The position numbers were made by a program, and so were the translations under genes. Below the pieces are notes generated by a model that was not told where the DNA came from, ran no database searches, and was given only the letters and a program-made list of their open reading frames with translations. Below are positions 8,852 to 17,151 of a stretch of 64,000 nt of DNA, one piece after another (position 1 is the first letter of the stretch; each line of letters starts with the position of its first letter). Source of the stretch: Humidesulfovibrio sp. (GTDB lineage: Bacteria; Desulfobacterota; Desulfovibrionia; Desulfovibrionales; Desulfovibrionaceae); the NCBI RefSeq assembly GCF_030689645.1, contig NZ_JAUYFU010000086.1, forward strand, positions 1-64,000. Reading direction: 5' to 3'.

Positions 8852-8854
8852 GGG

Positions 8855-9178
8855 TTAGGCCTCCTCTGCGCTGGGCGCGGCGGCAGGCGCGTCGTCCAGG
8901 CGGACAGTGACGAACTTGAACAGGCCGTCGGTGATGCGGATGTTGCGCTCAAGCTCGGCCACCAGCGCGCCGGGGGCGACGTAGTCGAGGCGCACGTAGT
9001 GTCCGCGGGTCAGTTTGCGGACCGGGTAGGCCAGGGTGCGGATGCCCCAGTCGTCGACGAGGCCGATGGTGCCCCCGTCGCGCTCGATGATTCCGGTGAG
9101 GTTGGCGAGGATCTCCTTGCGGTTCTCCTCGGCAAGCTCCGGACTCATGAGCACAAGAGTCTCGTAGTGATTCAGCAT
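8855..9178 (-). CDS. rpsF: 30S ribosomal protein S6
   Basis: A 107-aa protein starting MLNHYETLVLMSPELAEENR, as in S6. The start at 9178 is chosen over the longer ORF because AAGGAG lies directly upstream and the family begins here. It retains the YPVRKLTRGHYVRLDY segment typical of S6, and the C-terminus is Ala-rich (AAAPSAEEA). It heads the ribosomal part of the operon. Its 5' leader holds alternative hairpins, described as a separate feature, which could serve S6-S18 feedback. Confidence 0.93.
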   Translation of the reverse strand: MLNHYETLVLMSPELAEENRKEILANLTGIIERDGGTIGLVDDWGIRTLAYPVRKLTRGHYVRLDYVAPGALVAELERNIRITDGLFKFVTVRLDDAPAAAPSAEEA

Positions 9179-9203
9179 GTGGTGCTCCTTTTGGTCATTG
9201 GCC

Positions 9204-9262
9204 CTTCCCGCACAGGGGAAGAGCAAGGTAGAGGGGTGCTCTTACTTGCAAGAGCGCCCTCT
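9204..9262 (-). promoter_or_regulatory. Structured leader of rpsF with mutually exclusive hairpins
   Basis: Read on the minus strand, GAGGGCGCTCTT pairs with AAGAGCACCCCTC (9262-9230). The same AAGAGC can instead pair with a downstream GCTCTT (9224-9219). That GCTCTTCCC in turn overlaps a second hairpin, CTTCCC/GGGAAG (9221-9204). This 1:2, 2:3, 3:4 arrangement ends about 25 nt before the rpsF start. There is no U-run, so control of translation is more likely than termination (inference). I could not match it confidently to the published S6-S18 binding motif. Confidence 0.45.
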
Positions 9263-9428
9263 GTCAAGCGTCGTCGATTTTCTTGCGCTTCTTGGACGTC
9301 TCGCGGATATCCGTCGGGCTGGGCATTCAGCCTCGCATACCGAATTATGGCAGGATGATCCGCAGATACGTTTAGCCCGCTGCCGGAATGGTGAACAAGA
9401 GTCCGATGTTTTCCCACATGGGACCATC

Positions 9429-9596
9429 CTATGAGGGCTTGTCCTCGGACTTTGTTCCGTTCTTGTCATCCTTGCCAGGGGTAGGCGGCGTCCAGCCGCA
9501 CTGTTTCTTGGGGCCTCAGCCCGCTCCGGGTACGAACCGGGAAAGAACCACCCAGCCCACCACCACCGCAAGAAGAATCCAGATGCTGCTGTCCAT
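9429..9596 (-). CDS. Candidate small membrane selenoprotein (in-frame TGA as Sec, residue 27)
   Basis: ATG 9596 has GGAGGA five nt upstream and lies 24 nt after the purC stop. Residues 5-18 (IWILLAVVVGWVVL) form one membrane helix, followed by SRFVPGAG and then a TGA at 9518-9516. The same frame continues for 28 codons, GPKKQCGWTPPTPGKDDKNG and a Lys-rich end, to a TAG at 9431-9429, with normal codon use for this genome. After the TGA the mRNA can form GCGGC-UGGAC-GCCGC with a U bulged on the 5' side above an AG/CU pair. The loop starts 21 nt after the UGA and contains GG, as in bacterial SECIS elements. The layout (one helix, Gly-rich segment with Sec, polar tail) recalls SelK/SelS. Read conventionally, it is only a 26-aa peptide. 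The family is not recognised. Confidence 0.6.
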
Positions 9597-9620
9597 GCTG
9601 TCCTCCGGCCTTGGGCCGAG

Positions 9621-10529
9621 TTACACGCCGAGGTCGCGCCCGGTGAGCAGGCGATAGGCCTCCAGGTACTTGGCGCGTGTTTGATCGATTATCTCCTGGG
9701 GAATCTTTGGCGCGGGCGGACGCTTGTCGAATTTTATCTCTTCCAGCCAGTCGCGCAGGAACTGCTTGTCGAAGCTCTGCTGGCCGCGGCCAGGGGCGTA
9801 GTCGCTCATGGGCCAGAAACGGGAGGAATCCGGGGTGAGCACTTCATCGATGAGGATGAGTTTTTCCTGGCCGCCTTCGTTCACCGTGCCGAATTCGAAC
9901 TTGGTGTCTGCGATGATGATGCCGCGCTTCTCTGCATATTCGCGGGCGGCGGAATAGATGCCGATGGTCAGGTCCTGCGCCTGGGTGGCCAGGGACTCGC
10001 CCGTGATGCGCATGGCCTCGGCCACGGAGATATTTTCGTCGTGCGCGCCCAGTTCGGCCTTGGTGGAGGGCGTGAACAGGGGCTTCTCAAGTTTGTCGCT
10101 CTCGCGCAGCCCTTCGGGCAGCTTATGGCCGCAGACGCTGCCGGTCTTCAGGTAGTCCTTCCAGCCGGAGCCGGTGATGTACCCGCGCACGATGCACTCG
10201 ATGGCCAGCGGCTTGGCGCGCTTCACCAGCACGCTGCGGCCTTCCAGCATGGATGCATGCGGAGCGAGAACCTTTGGGAAGTCCTTCACGTCGGTGGCGA
10301 GCAGGTGGTTGGGCACCAGATCCTTGAACATCTCCATCCAGAACAGGGTGATCTGGTTGAGCACCACGCCCTTGTGCGGGATGGGGTCGTCCATGATGAC
10401 GTCGAAGGCGGAGATGCGGTCCGTGGTGATGATGAGCAATGAATCAGGGCCGGCCTCGTAGATGTCGCGCACCTTGCCGCGCGAAAGAAGCGGAAGTTCC
10501 TTGATGTCCGTAGTGGTGACGCAGTCCAT
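9621..10529 (-). CDS. purC: Phosphoribosylaminoimidazole-succinocarboxamide synthase (SAICAR synthase)
   Basis: A 302-aa enzyme of purine synthesis that joins aspartate to CAIR using ATP. Clear family motifs are [14 protein letters not shown] (nucleotide-binding start), [43 protein letters not shown] and FEFGTV...[16 protein letters not shown]. The length of about 300 aa fits the longer bacterial/yeast-type PurC rather than the 237-aa E. coli form. It follows hisD by 21 nt on the same strand, and the candidate selenoprotein follows it. Confidence 0.95.
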   Translation of the reverse strand: MDCVTTTDIKELPLLSRGKVRDIYEAGPDSLLIITTDRISAFDVIMDDPIPHKGVVLNQITLFWMEMFKDLVPNHLLATDVKDFPKVLAPHASMLEGRSVLVKRAKPLAIECIVRGYITGSGWKDYLKTGSVCGHKLPEGLRESDKLEKPLFTPSTKAELGAHDENISVAEAMRITGESLATQAQDLTIGIYSAAREYAEKRGIIIADTKFEFGTVNEGGQEKLILIDEVLTPDSSRFWPMSDYAPGRGQQSFDKQFLRDWLEEIKFDKRPPAPKIPQEIIDQTRAKYLEAYRLLTGRDLGV

Positions 10530-10550
10530 GATGTTCTCCGTAACTTGCGG

Positions 10551-11864
10551 TTATTTAGTGTTCTTTTCCAGACGGACTTCAACGCTCCTGGCATGGGCCT
10601 CCAGGCCCTCCAGCCGCGCCAGCCGGGCGATCTTGCCGCCATGGCGCGCGAGGTAGTCCGGGGAAGTGGCAATGATGCTGGACTTCTTGCAGAAGCTTTG
10701 CACCGAAAGGGCGGAGGAAAAGCGCGCTGTGCCCAGCGTGGGCAGCACATGGTTGGGGCCGGCAAAGTAGTCGCCAACGGGCTCCGGGCAGTGGTGGCCC
10801 AGGAAGATGGCGCCGGCGTTTCTGATCTTGCCCAGGAGCGTGAAGGGCTCGTTCACAGCCAGCTCCAGGTGCTCCGGCGCGATGCGGTTCACCAGATCGA
10901 TTCCCTGGTCAATGGTGTCCACCAGCAGCACGCCGCCCCAATCCTTGAGGGCGCGTGCGGCCAAGTCGCGGCGCGGCAGCTTTTCCAGTTGCCGGGCCAG
11001 GCTTTGGCGCAGCTTTTCAGCCAGGGAGGTCGAGGTTGTGATGCACAAAGAGGCGGCCAGCGGGTCGTGCTCGGCCTGGGAGAGCATATCTGCGGCGATG
11101 TAGTCTGCGTTGGCCGATTCGTCGGCCAGAATGGTGATCTCGCTCGGTCCGGCGATCATGTCGATGCCGACCTCGCCCACCAGGATGGCCTTGGCCGTGG
11201 CGACATAGATGTTGCCAGGACCAGCGATGACATCGCAGGGGCGGATGCTCTTGGTTCCATACGCCAGGGCCGCGATGCCCCAAGCGCTGCCTGCGCGGTG
11301 GACTTCGGTGAGGCCGAGCAGCGCTGCGGTGGCCAGAATATACGGATTGAGGGTCGAGTCCTTGCGCGGCGGGGAGATGACGGCGATGTCGATTACGCCA
11401 GCCACCTGGGCGGGCACGGCGTTCATGATGAGGCTTGAGATGAGCGGGGTTTCGCCGCCCTGTCCGCCGGGCACGTAGAGGCCAACGCGGTCAACCGGGC
11501 GAACCATCTGCCCCAGCACTGTGCCGTCGGGGCTGGTGGTCCACCAGGACTGTTCTACTTGGCGGGCGTGAAAGTCGCGCACGTGTTCTATCGCTTCGCG
11601 CAGAATTACCAGGTCGTCCTTTGGAACGCTGGACAAGGCAGCCTTGAGGTCGCGCACGGGCACCCGGAAGCGGTCGGGCAGGTCCGGGGCATCGAATTTG
11701 CGGGTGTAGGAGCGCAGGGCCTTGTCGCCGTCTTTCTTAACAGCGGCAAGGATTGCGCGCACGGTGGCGCTGATGTCGTTCCCGGGATCCTTGCGGCCGG
11801 AAAGCCAGGCGAGCAGGCCCTCGGCGGTGAGTTCTGCGGGAACGCGGACAATGCGGCAGGGCAT
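10551..11864 (-). CDS. hisD: Histidinol dehydrogenase
   Basis: A 437-aa NAD-dependent zinc enzyme that carries out the last two oxidations of histidine synthesis. The start at 11864 (MPCRIVRVPAELTAEG) is chosen to match the usual length of about 430 aa; a TGAGG lies 7 nt upstream. Motifs include YVPGGQGGETPLISSLIMNAVPA, the strongly conserved DVIAGPGNIYVATAK, GPSEITILAD and QAEHDPLAASLCIT (zinc and catalytic residues). The LELAVNEP segment is also typical. No other his genes are in the window. It is the first gene of the run leading into purC. Confidence 0.95.
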   Translation of the reverse strand: MPCRIVRVPAELTAEGLLAWLSGRKDPGNDISATVRAILAAVKKDGDKALRSYTRKFDAPDLPDRFRVPVRDLKAALSSVPKDDLVILREAIEHVRDFHARQVEQSWWTTSPDGTVLGQMVRPVDRVGLYVPGGQGGETPLISSLIMNAVPAQVAGVIDIAVISPPRKDSTLNPYILATAALLGLTEVHRAGSAWGIAALAYGTKSIRPCDVIAGPGNIYVATAKAILVGEVGIDMIAGPSEITILADESANADYIAADMLSQAEHDPLAASLCITTSTSLAEKLRQSLARQLEKLPRRDLAARALKDWGGVLLVDTIDQGIDLVNRIAPEHLELAVNEPFTLLGKIRNAGAIFLGHHCPEPVGDYFAGPNHVLPTLGTARFSSALSVQSFCKKSSIIATSPDYLARHGGKIARLARLEGLEAHARSVEVRLEKNTK

Positions 11865-11982
11865 GGTGAACCTCAGGGCTGCGAGATGTATGGGGGTTGC
11901 TTGAACATGCTGAGAATAGCTGAACCACCATGAAAAGTCGAGGTGTGACACTGTGCGAAAAGGGCAGGAGTCTGAACGCAAA

Positions 11983-12008
11983 GGGGCCAGGGCGTAAACC
12001 CCGGCCCC
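11983..12008 (-). terminator. Terminator after porin 1
   Basis: On the minus strand, GGGGCC-c... pairs across a TTTACG loop (10-bp GC-rich stem with one mismatch) and is followed by TTTGC. It lies about 30 nt beyond the stop codon of the first porin gene. Its stem and loop closely resemble those of the second porin's terminator. Confidence 0.75.
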
Positions 12009-12038
12009 CTGTGTCGCTATTGGAGTTTGCCGAGAGGC

Positions 12039-13517
12039 CTAGAAGAAGTAGTTCAAGCCAAGGCCGACCTTTGCGGCGTCGCCGCTGCTGTGAGCGCGGC
12101 GGATGGCTTCGCCGTTCGTAACAGCGGAGGCGCCCCAGGAGTTGATATCAAAATTGGACTTGATGTAGCCCAGGTTCAGGTACGCGGTGAGCTCGTCGTA
12201 GATCTTGTAGCGGGTGTTGAAGTCCACCTCCCACAGGGAATCCTTGGTGGTGAGGAAGCCTGCGTAGTTCACTCCGCGGATGTTCACGCTATTGCGCAAG
12301 TATTCAGGGTCGTTGGTGCCACGCGCATACAACAGGTTGAAGTCATGGGACAGCCTGTCAAAGAAGGTCATGTTCTTGAGAGCGATTCCGCCCGCCCAGT
12401 AGCCCAGGGTGAACAGTGTGTAGCCGGCGGGGTTGTTTATGGATCCCGCAAGCTCATAGCGTTCGCCGAAGAACATGGAGCCGCTGCCGAGGGACCAGTT
12501 CTGCGGCACGCCGATGACGGGCATACGGTTGGATTTGTTTGTATTCTGACCTGTTTCGCCGGAGGAGTACACGAAGTAGGCTTCCGGCGTCATGTTGGAC
12601 AGGCCGGTGTAGTCAACGGCGATGTCGGCCATCCAGCCGGAACGGCCGCCATTGTTGGTATTGTTGAAGTAGTTGTTGTAAGTGGCCTTGCCGTAGTTGA
12701 AGTCGGCCATGATCTTGATGGGCAATGCCTCAGGACTCATGGTGAAGGCCGCACCGGTCCAGTAGCCGCGAATGCCCTCTGAAGTGGAGCTGTTGGGGCC
12801 GTTCAGGCCGAGGAGGGTGGCGGAGTTCAGATTGGAATTGGCGCCAGCGGACTGGGCTCCGGAGTACATGTACATGGCGAAGGGCGTGATGCTCATGGAT
12901 CCGGTCTTAATCGGCAGGGTTGCGAACACAAGGTCTGTTGAGGTCCCTGTGCCGTCAATCTGCGAGGTGGAGCCGAAGTTGTTGCTATCGGCTGGGCGGG
13001 CGTAACCCGCCACCAAGCTTACGCTGTCGGTGAGGGGGGCGCTGACCACTAGGCCTGCCGCCTGGTCGTCAAAGATAGGGCTGCCGCCGCCAAAGGCCGC
13101 AGGCAGAGACATGATCTGGAAGCCAGCTTTAATGTTCACCTGGGTCTGAGGCCATTTGTACTCGATGAAGCCCTGGCGCAGCATGATGTTGCCGTTGCCT
13201 GAGCCGTTCGCGCCGCCCTGGGTGGAGTTCGGGGTACGGCCGGAGCTGACCTGGTAGAGGCCATTGCCCCAGTTGTTGGTGCCGATCTGGGTGTCGAGGA
13301 CGCCGCGCAGGTTCTCGTTGGCCGTAAAGGTGAAGGCCGTGCGCAACTTTTGCTCAATGGAGAAGTGGTTGTCCTGCCCAGCATTGAAATTCCAGTTTGT
13401 GCGGCTTACGCCTTCCATCCACCAATAGCCACGGGCGGTTACCTCAGCGGCTTGGGCTGCTCCAGCCATGCTAACAACCAGCAGCGCGGCCATTGCCAAC
13501 AACTTTACTCGTGCCAT
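12039..13517 (-). CDS. Outer-membrane homotrimeric porin (copy 1)
   Basis: A 492-aa protein with an N-terminal signal peptide (MARVKLLAMAALLVVSMAGAAQA) and a C-terminal phenylalanine (VGLGLNYFF), the usual beta-barrel assembly signal. The mature start, EVTARGYWWMEG, and the sections TAFTFTANENLRGVLDTQIG and NIMLRQGFIEYKWP are shared with the two neighbouring copies, so all three arose by duplication. Porins of this family form trimeric diffusion channels and are the major outer-membrane proteins in Desulfovibrio. It is the most diverged of the three. It has its own terminator, and a 181-nt gap separates it from copy 2. Confidence 0.9.
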   Translation of the reverse strand: MARVKLLAMAALLVVSMAGAAQAAEVTARGYWWMEGVSRTNWNFNAGQDNHFSIEQKLRTAFTFTANENLRGVLDTQIGTNNWGNGLYQVSSGRTPNSTQGGANGSGNGNIMLRQGFIEYKWPQTQVNIKAGFQIMSLPAAFGGGSPIFDDQAAGLVVSAPLTDSVSLVAGYARPADSNNFGSTSQIDGTGTSTDLVFATLPIKTGSMSITPFAMYMYSGAQSAGANSNLNSATLLGLNGPNSSTSEGIRGYWTGAAFTMSPEALPIKIMADFNYGKATYNNYFNNTNNGGRSGWMADIAVDYTGLSNMTPEAYFVYSSGETGQNTNKSNRMPVIGVPQNWSLGSGSMFFGERYELAGSINNPAGYTLFTLGYWAGGIALKNMTFFDRLSHDFNLLYARGTNDPEYLRNSVNIRGVNYAGFLTTKDSLWEVDFNTRYKIYDELTAYLNLGYIKSNFDINSWGASAVTNGEAIRRAHSSGDAAKVGLGLNYFF

Positions 13518-13642
13518 TAGTAAGCTCCTCTTCTCCCTGAATATTTAAAATACATATCGATGTAAGTGAACACTCCTATCTGGAATTTCACGGAAAATCA
13601 AGCAGGAGATTTTCCTGGCAGGTTTGTGCAATGCAAAGAAAA

Positions 13643-13668
13643 GGGGCCGAGGCATAAACCTCGGCCCC
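13643..13668 (-). terminator. Terminator after porin 2
   Basis: A perfect 10-bp inverted repeat, GGGGCCGAGG/CCTCGGCCCC, has a 6-nt loop (TTTATG on the minus strand) and is followed by TTTTCTTTGC. It sits about 30 nt past the second porin stop codon and is a canonical Rho-independent terminator. Confidence 0.88.
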
Positions 13669-13698
13669 AGGAGAGCGTCAGGTGGTCAGATCAAAGTC

Positions 13699-15186
13699 TT
13701 AGAAGCTGTAAGAGAGGCCCATCGCAACGCGGTAGGCGTTCTTGACCAGCATTTCATCGTTGCCGTAGCTGGCGTTAACCGAACGCCAGGTGTCCTTGTC
13801 GATGTCGGCGTTGATGTAACCGAGGTCCAGCTGCAGGGACAGTTCGTCGTAGATCTTGTACTTGGTCTGCAGATCGACTTCAACCAGGCTGTCCTTGTCG
13901 GTCAGGAACACGCCGTAGCCGGTGGAGATGCCGTTGGCCCTTTTGGCGGAGTTGAGAACGGCGTCGGAGTCGTTGGTGCCCTTCGCGTACATGACGTTGA
14001 AGGTGTGGGTGAAGCCGTCGAGGACCTTGATGTCCTTCAGCGCAAAGCCGGTGGCCCAGAAGCCCATGCTGTTGCGGGTGCCGGCGCCGTTGGAGCCGCC
14101 AGTGCTGGCAGTGTTGAAGCCGGTGATCATGTTGCGATCGCCGAAGAAGAAGGAGTTGTTGATTGTCCAGCTCTGCGGGTTGCCAGCGATAGGCATGCGA
14201 CCGTCTTTGCTGGAATTGTTTCTGACGCCAGAGGTGTACACGTAGTACACTTCAGGGGTCATCATGGACAGGCCGGTGTAGTCAACGGCCAAGTCGAACA
14301 ACCAGCCCTGACGGCCGCCGTCAGAGGAGTCGGCCAGGGTGTAGTTGCTGTAGGTGGCGCGGCCGTAGTTGACGTCAGCCATGACCTTGAAGGGCTCGAA
14401 AGCGGTCATGGTGAAAGCGGCGCCAGCCCAGTAGCTGCGCACGCCGACGGAGTTGTTGGCGCCGGCGCTGCCGAAGCCGATCTGGCTGGTGGCGCCGGAG
14501 AAAGAGCCGGCAGCAGAGTTGCCAGCGTACATGAAGGCGCCGAAGGGCACGATGCTGAAGCCCTTGAAGTAGTCCACAGGCACGGCCACGAAGCCCATGT
14601 CAGCGGAGGTTCCGGTGTTATTGATGGAAGAGGTGGAGCCGAAGTTGTTACCGTCGTAAGGGCGGGCGTAACCGGCCAGCAGCTTGACGCCGTCAACGAT
14701 CGGGGTGCTCATCACAGCGGCGCCGACCTGGTCGTCCAGAATGGCGCTGCCGCCGCCGAAGGCCGCGGGCAGGCTCAGGGTCTGGAAGCCGACCTTGAAG
14801 TTCACCGGGGTGCTGGGCCATTTGAAGTCGATGTAGCCCTGGCGCAGCATGATGTTGCCGTTGCCAAGGCCGTTGGCGCCACGAGCAGTGTCGTTCGGGG
14901 TGCGGCCGGCGCTGATCTGGTACTGGCCATTGCCCCAGGTGTTGGAGCCGATCTGGGTGTCGAGGACGGCTTTCAGGTTCTCGTTGGCGATGAACTCGAA
15001 CTTGGTGCGGATCCGCTGTTCAATGCGGAAAGCCTGGTCCTTGTTCATGGACTCGAAATTCATGGAGTTGTTCCAGTAGGAATCAATCTGCCATTTGCCG
15101 GTGGCCTTGATGTCGGCGGCCTGAGCAACACTGGCGATGCCCAGGACGAGCAGGGCCAAGATGCTAAAGAAGCTCATCTTTTTCAT
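13699..15186 (-). CDS. Outer-membrane homotrimeric porin (copy 2)
   Basis: A 495-aa porin with signal peptide MKKMSFFSILALLVLGIASVAQA and terminal AMGLSYSF. The mature protein begins DIKATGKWQIDSYWNN. It shares long near-identical stretches with copy 3, including FEFIANENLKAVLDTQIGSN, GQYQISAGRTPN and GGWLFDLAVDYTGLSMMTP-type segments. The differences are concentrated in the putative surface loops (for example residues about 195-245 and 330-370), as expected for outer-membrane proteins under diversifying pressure. A GAGGGAAGG lies upstream of the ATG. It is monocistronic, with its own leader and terminator. Confidence 0.92.
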   Translation of the reverse strand: MKKMSFFSILALLVLGIASVAQAADIKATGKWQIDSYWNNSMNFESMNKDQAFRIEQRIRTKFEFIANENLKAVLDTQIGSNTWGNGQYQISAGRTPNDTARGANGLGNGNIMLRQGYIDFKWPSTPVNFKVGFQTLSLPAAFGGGSAILDDQVGAAVMSTPIVDGVKLLAGYARPYDGNNFGSTSSINNTGTSADMGFVAVPVDYFKGFSIVPFGAFMYAGNSAAGSFSGATSQIGFGSAGANNSVGVRSYWAGAAFTMTAFEPFKVMADVNYGRATYSNYTLADSSDGGRQGWLFDLAVDYTGLSMMTPEVYYVYTSGVRNNSSKDGRMPIAGNPQSWTINNSFFFGDRNMITGFNTASTGGSNGAGTRNSMGFWATGFALKDIKVLDGFTHTFNVMYAKGTNDSDAVLNSAKRANGISTGYGVFLTDKDSLVEVDLQTKYKIYDELSLQLDLGYINADIDKDTWRSVNASYGNDEMLVKNAYRVAMGLSYSF

Positions 15187-15402
15187 GTTTTCCTTCCCTC
15201 TTTTGCGGTTGTTCTTACCACACTGACGCTTGCTTACGGCTTTTAATATCTGATTGTTTTGGCTACATGCAAGAGAAAAATTGACTCCAGTTCAATTTTT
15301 TTTATCGTGCATTTTTTTATACTTCTCACTGCGGGTCTCCAAGCCTGGCGGGATGGCTAATGACTCAGGGGTTCAAGGCTTTTAATGAGGAACCAAAAAG
15401 AA

Positions 15403-15428
15403 GGGCCAGCGCATTGCTGCGCTGGCCC
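15403..15428 (-). terminator. Terminator after porin 3
   Basis: A perfect 10-bp repeat, GGGCCAGCGC/GCGCTGGCCC, has a 6-nt loop and is followed on the minus strand by TTCTTTTTGG. It lies 30 nt beyond the third porin stop codon. The stem sequence differs from the other two porin terminators. Confidence 0.88.
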
Positions 15429-15457
15429 TGAAGTGGCTTAGGCTCGAAGAGGTGGTC

Positions 15458-16903
15458 TTAGAAGCTGTAGTTGAGCATGAAGACGGCCTTGTAGGCGTCC
15501 TTGCTCAGCTTGTCCTGCTGGCCAGCGGTGGCCCAAACGGTCTTGTCGAAGTCGGCGTTGATGTAGCCGAGGTCGAGGCCGAGGGACAGTTCTTCGTAGA
15601 TCTGGTACTTGCTGTTCAGGTCAACTTCAACCAGGGAGTCCTTGTTGGTCAGGAGGTTGCCGTAGTTCTTGGTCACGTCGCCCATGGTGGCGACTTCCTT
15701 GGCGTTGGTGCCCTTGAAGTAGATGACGTTGAAGGTGTGGCTCAGCTTGTCGATGAGCTTGATGTCCTTCAGGGAGAGGCCAACGGCCCAGAAGCCCAGG
15801 TTGCTCTGGGGGTTGCCCTGAGCAAGGGTGCTGCCGGGGGTGGTGTAGGAAGAATTCAGGGTGTCGCCGCCCTGCATCCAGAAGGAACCGTAGGCCCAGT
15901 TCTCAGCGGCCAGGGAAGGCATACGCTCAGACTTGGTGCCGTCCTTGTTCTCGCCGGAGCTGTACGCGAAGAACACCTGGGGGGTCATCATGGACAGGCC
16001 GGTGTAGTCAACGGCCAGGTCGAACAACCAGCCGCCGCGACCGGAGTCCTGAGCGCCAGCGGTGTCGTAGGTGGCCTTACCGTAGTTGAAGTCAGCCATG
16101 ACCTTGAAGGGATCAAAGGCGGTCATGGTGAAGGCGGCGCCGCCCCAGTAAGCGCGGGTGCCGTAGCCGGTGGCGGTGTTAGGAGCAGCCAAGCCGCCCA
16201 GCATGTTGCCGCCGACGCTGTTGCCGCCGGTGTTGCCACCAGCGTAGCCGTAAGCGAAGAAGGGCTTCACGTTGAAACCAGAGTAGTCGACGTTGGCGTA
16301 CAGGAACGCAGCGTCGGTCTGGGTGCCGTTGAAGTTGTTGGAAGAGGTGGAGCCGAAGTTGTTGGCGTCGTAGGGACGAACATAGCCGCCAACCAGGGAC
16401 AGGTTCTCGGTGACGGGCACGACGGCGGCGGCGCCGGCAACGTGTTCGTCAAGGATGGCGCTGCCGCCGCCGAAGGCGGAGGGCAGGGTCAGGCTCTGGT
16501 AGCCGACGAGGAAGTTGACCTTGGTGTTGGGCCATTTGAAGTCAATGTAGCCCTTGCGCAGGATCAGGTTGCCGTTGCCGGTGCCGTTGGCGCCGGTGGC
16601 GGTGGTGTTCGGGGTGCGGCCGGCGCTGATCTGGTACTGGCCATTGCCCCAGGAGTTGGTGCCGATCTGGGTCTCGAGCACGCCTTTCAGGTTCTCGTTG
16701 GCGATGAACTCGAACTTGGTGCGCATGCGCTGACCGATGGAGAACGTGTTGTCATCATTGGCGGTGCTGCCGTTGAAGTCGTTCTGGGAGCGCATGGCAG
16801 CGTCGATCTGCCAAGCGCCGGTGGCTTTGATGGTGGCCGCATTGGCGCTGGTGGCGCCCATGACGAGGCCTGCCAGCAGCATCAGAGATGCAATCTTTTT
16901 CAT
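15458..16903 (-). CDS. Outer-membrane homotrimeric porin (copy 3)
   Basis: A 481-aa porin with signal peptide MKKIASLMLLAGLVMGATSANA and C-terminal FMLNYSF. The mature start is TIKATGAWQIDAAMRS. It shares the scaffold of copies 1 and 2 (GQRMRTKFEFIANENLKGVL, NLILRKGYIDFKWPNTKVN, AFGGGSAILDE). Its loops are Gly/Asn-rich (GYAGGNTGGNSVGGNMLGG). AAGGAAGGAACC lies directly before the ATG, a strong ribosome-binding site for a highly expressed protein. Codon use is strongly biased (AAC, GGC, AAG), which fits an abundant outer-membrane protein. Confidence 0.92.
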   Translation of the reverse strand: MKKIASLMLLAGLVMGATSANAATIKATGAWQIDAAMRSQNDFNGSTANDDNTFSIGQRMRTKFEFIANENLKGVLETQIGTNSWGNGQYQISAGRTPNTTATGANGTGNGNLILRKGYIDFKWPNTKVNFLVGYQSLTLPSAFGGGSAILDEHVAGAAAVVPVTENLSLVGGYVRPYDANNFGSTSSNNFNGTQTDAAFLYANVDYSGFNVKPFFAYGYAGGNTGGNSVGGNMLGGLAAPNTATGYGTRAYWGGAAFTMTAFDPFKVMADFNYGKATYDTAGAQDSGRGGWLFDLAVDYTGLSMMTPQVFFAYSSGENKDGTKSERMPSLAAENWAYGSFWMQGGDTLNSSYTTPGSTLAQGNPQSNLGFWAVGLSLKDIKLIDKLSHTFNVIYFKGTNAKEVATMGDVTKNYGNLLTNKDSLVEVDLNSKYQIYEELSLGLDLGYINADFDKTVWATAGQQDKLSKDAYKAVFMLNYSF

Positions 16904-16960
16904 GGTTCCTTCCTTTGCTTAAACGTTGCGAGCGAGCCTTTTCCACTTCGTTCGGATATT

Positions 16961-16989
16961 TTTCTAGTCTCGTTTGGTGGCCATTGCAA
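16961..16989 (-). promoter_or_regulatory. Possible sigma-70 promoter of porin 3
   Basis: Minus-strand TTGCAA, a 17-nt spacer, then TAGAAA, followed by a leader of about 55 nt to the ATG. The matches are 4/6 and 4/6. A similar TTGCAT...ATATTA pair precedes porin 2. Function is inferred from position only. Confidence 0.35.
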
Positions 16990-17151
16990 GTGCTTTGGGG
17001 GTAGTTTTTGTTAGAAAGTTAAAAAAACTTTACCGTCCAGTTTTTTTTCTTTGCACCACGTCCAACCATTGAGTAGCCTGAGCAAGAGTCAACGCGTCAC
17101 TTCAGCGTCATCTTGGCGTCATCTTTGCGCGGTACATGTTTACGGAGCGCT

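Noticed and set aside
9172-9417. 81-aa minus-strand frame overlapping the rpsF leader
   Set aside because: It runs through the leader hairpins and into rpsF in another frame, with no coding character.
13624-17014. Long plus-strand frames (540 and 520 aa) opposite the porins
   Set aside because: They mirror the porin genes, share their duplication pattern only for that reason and have no ribosome-binding sites.
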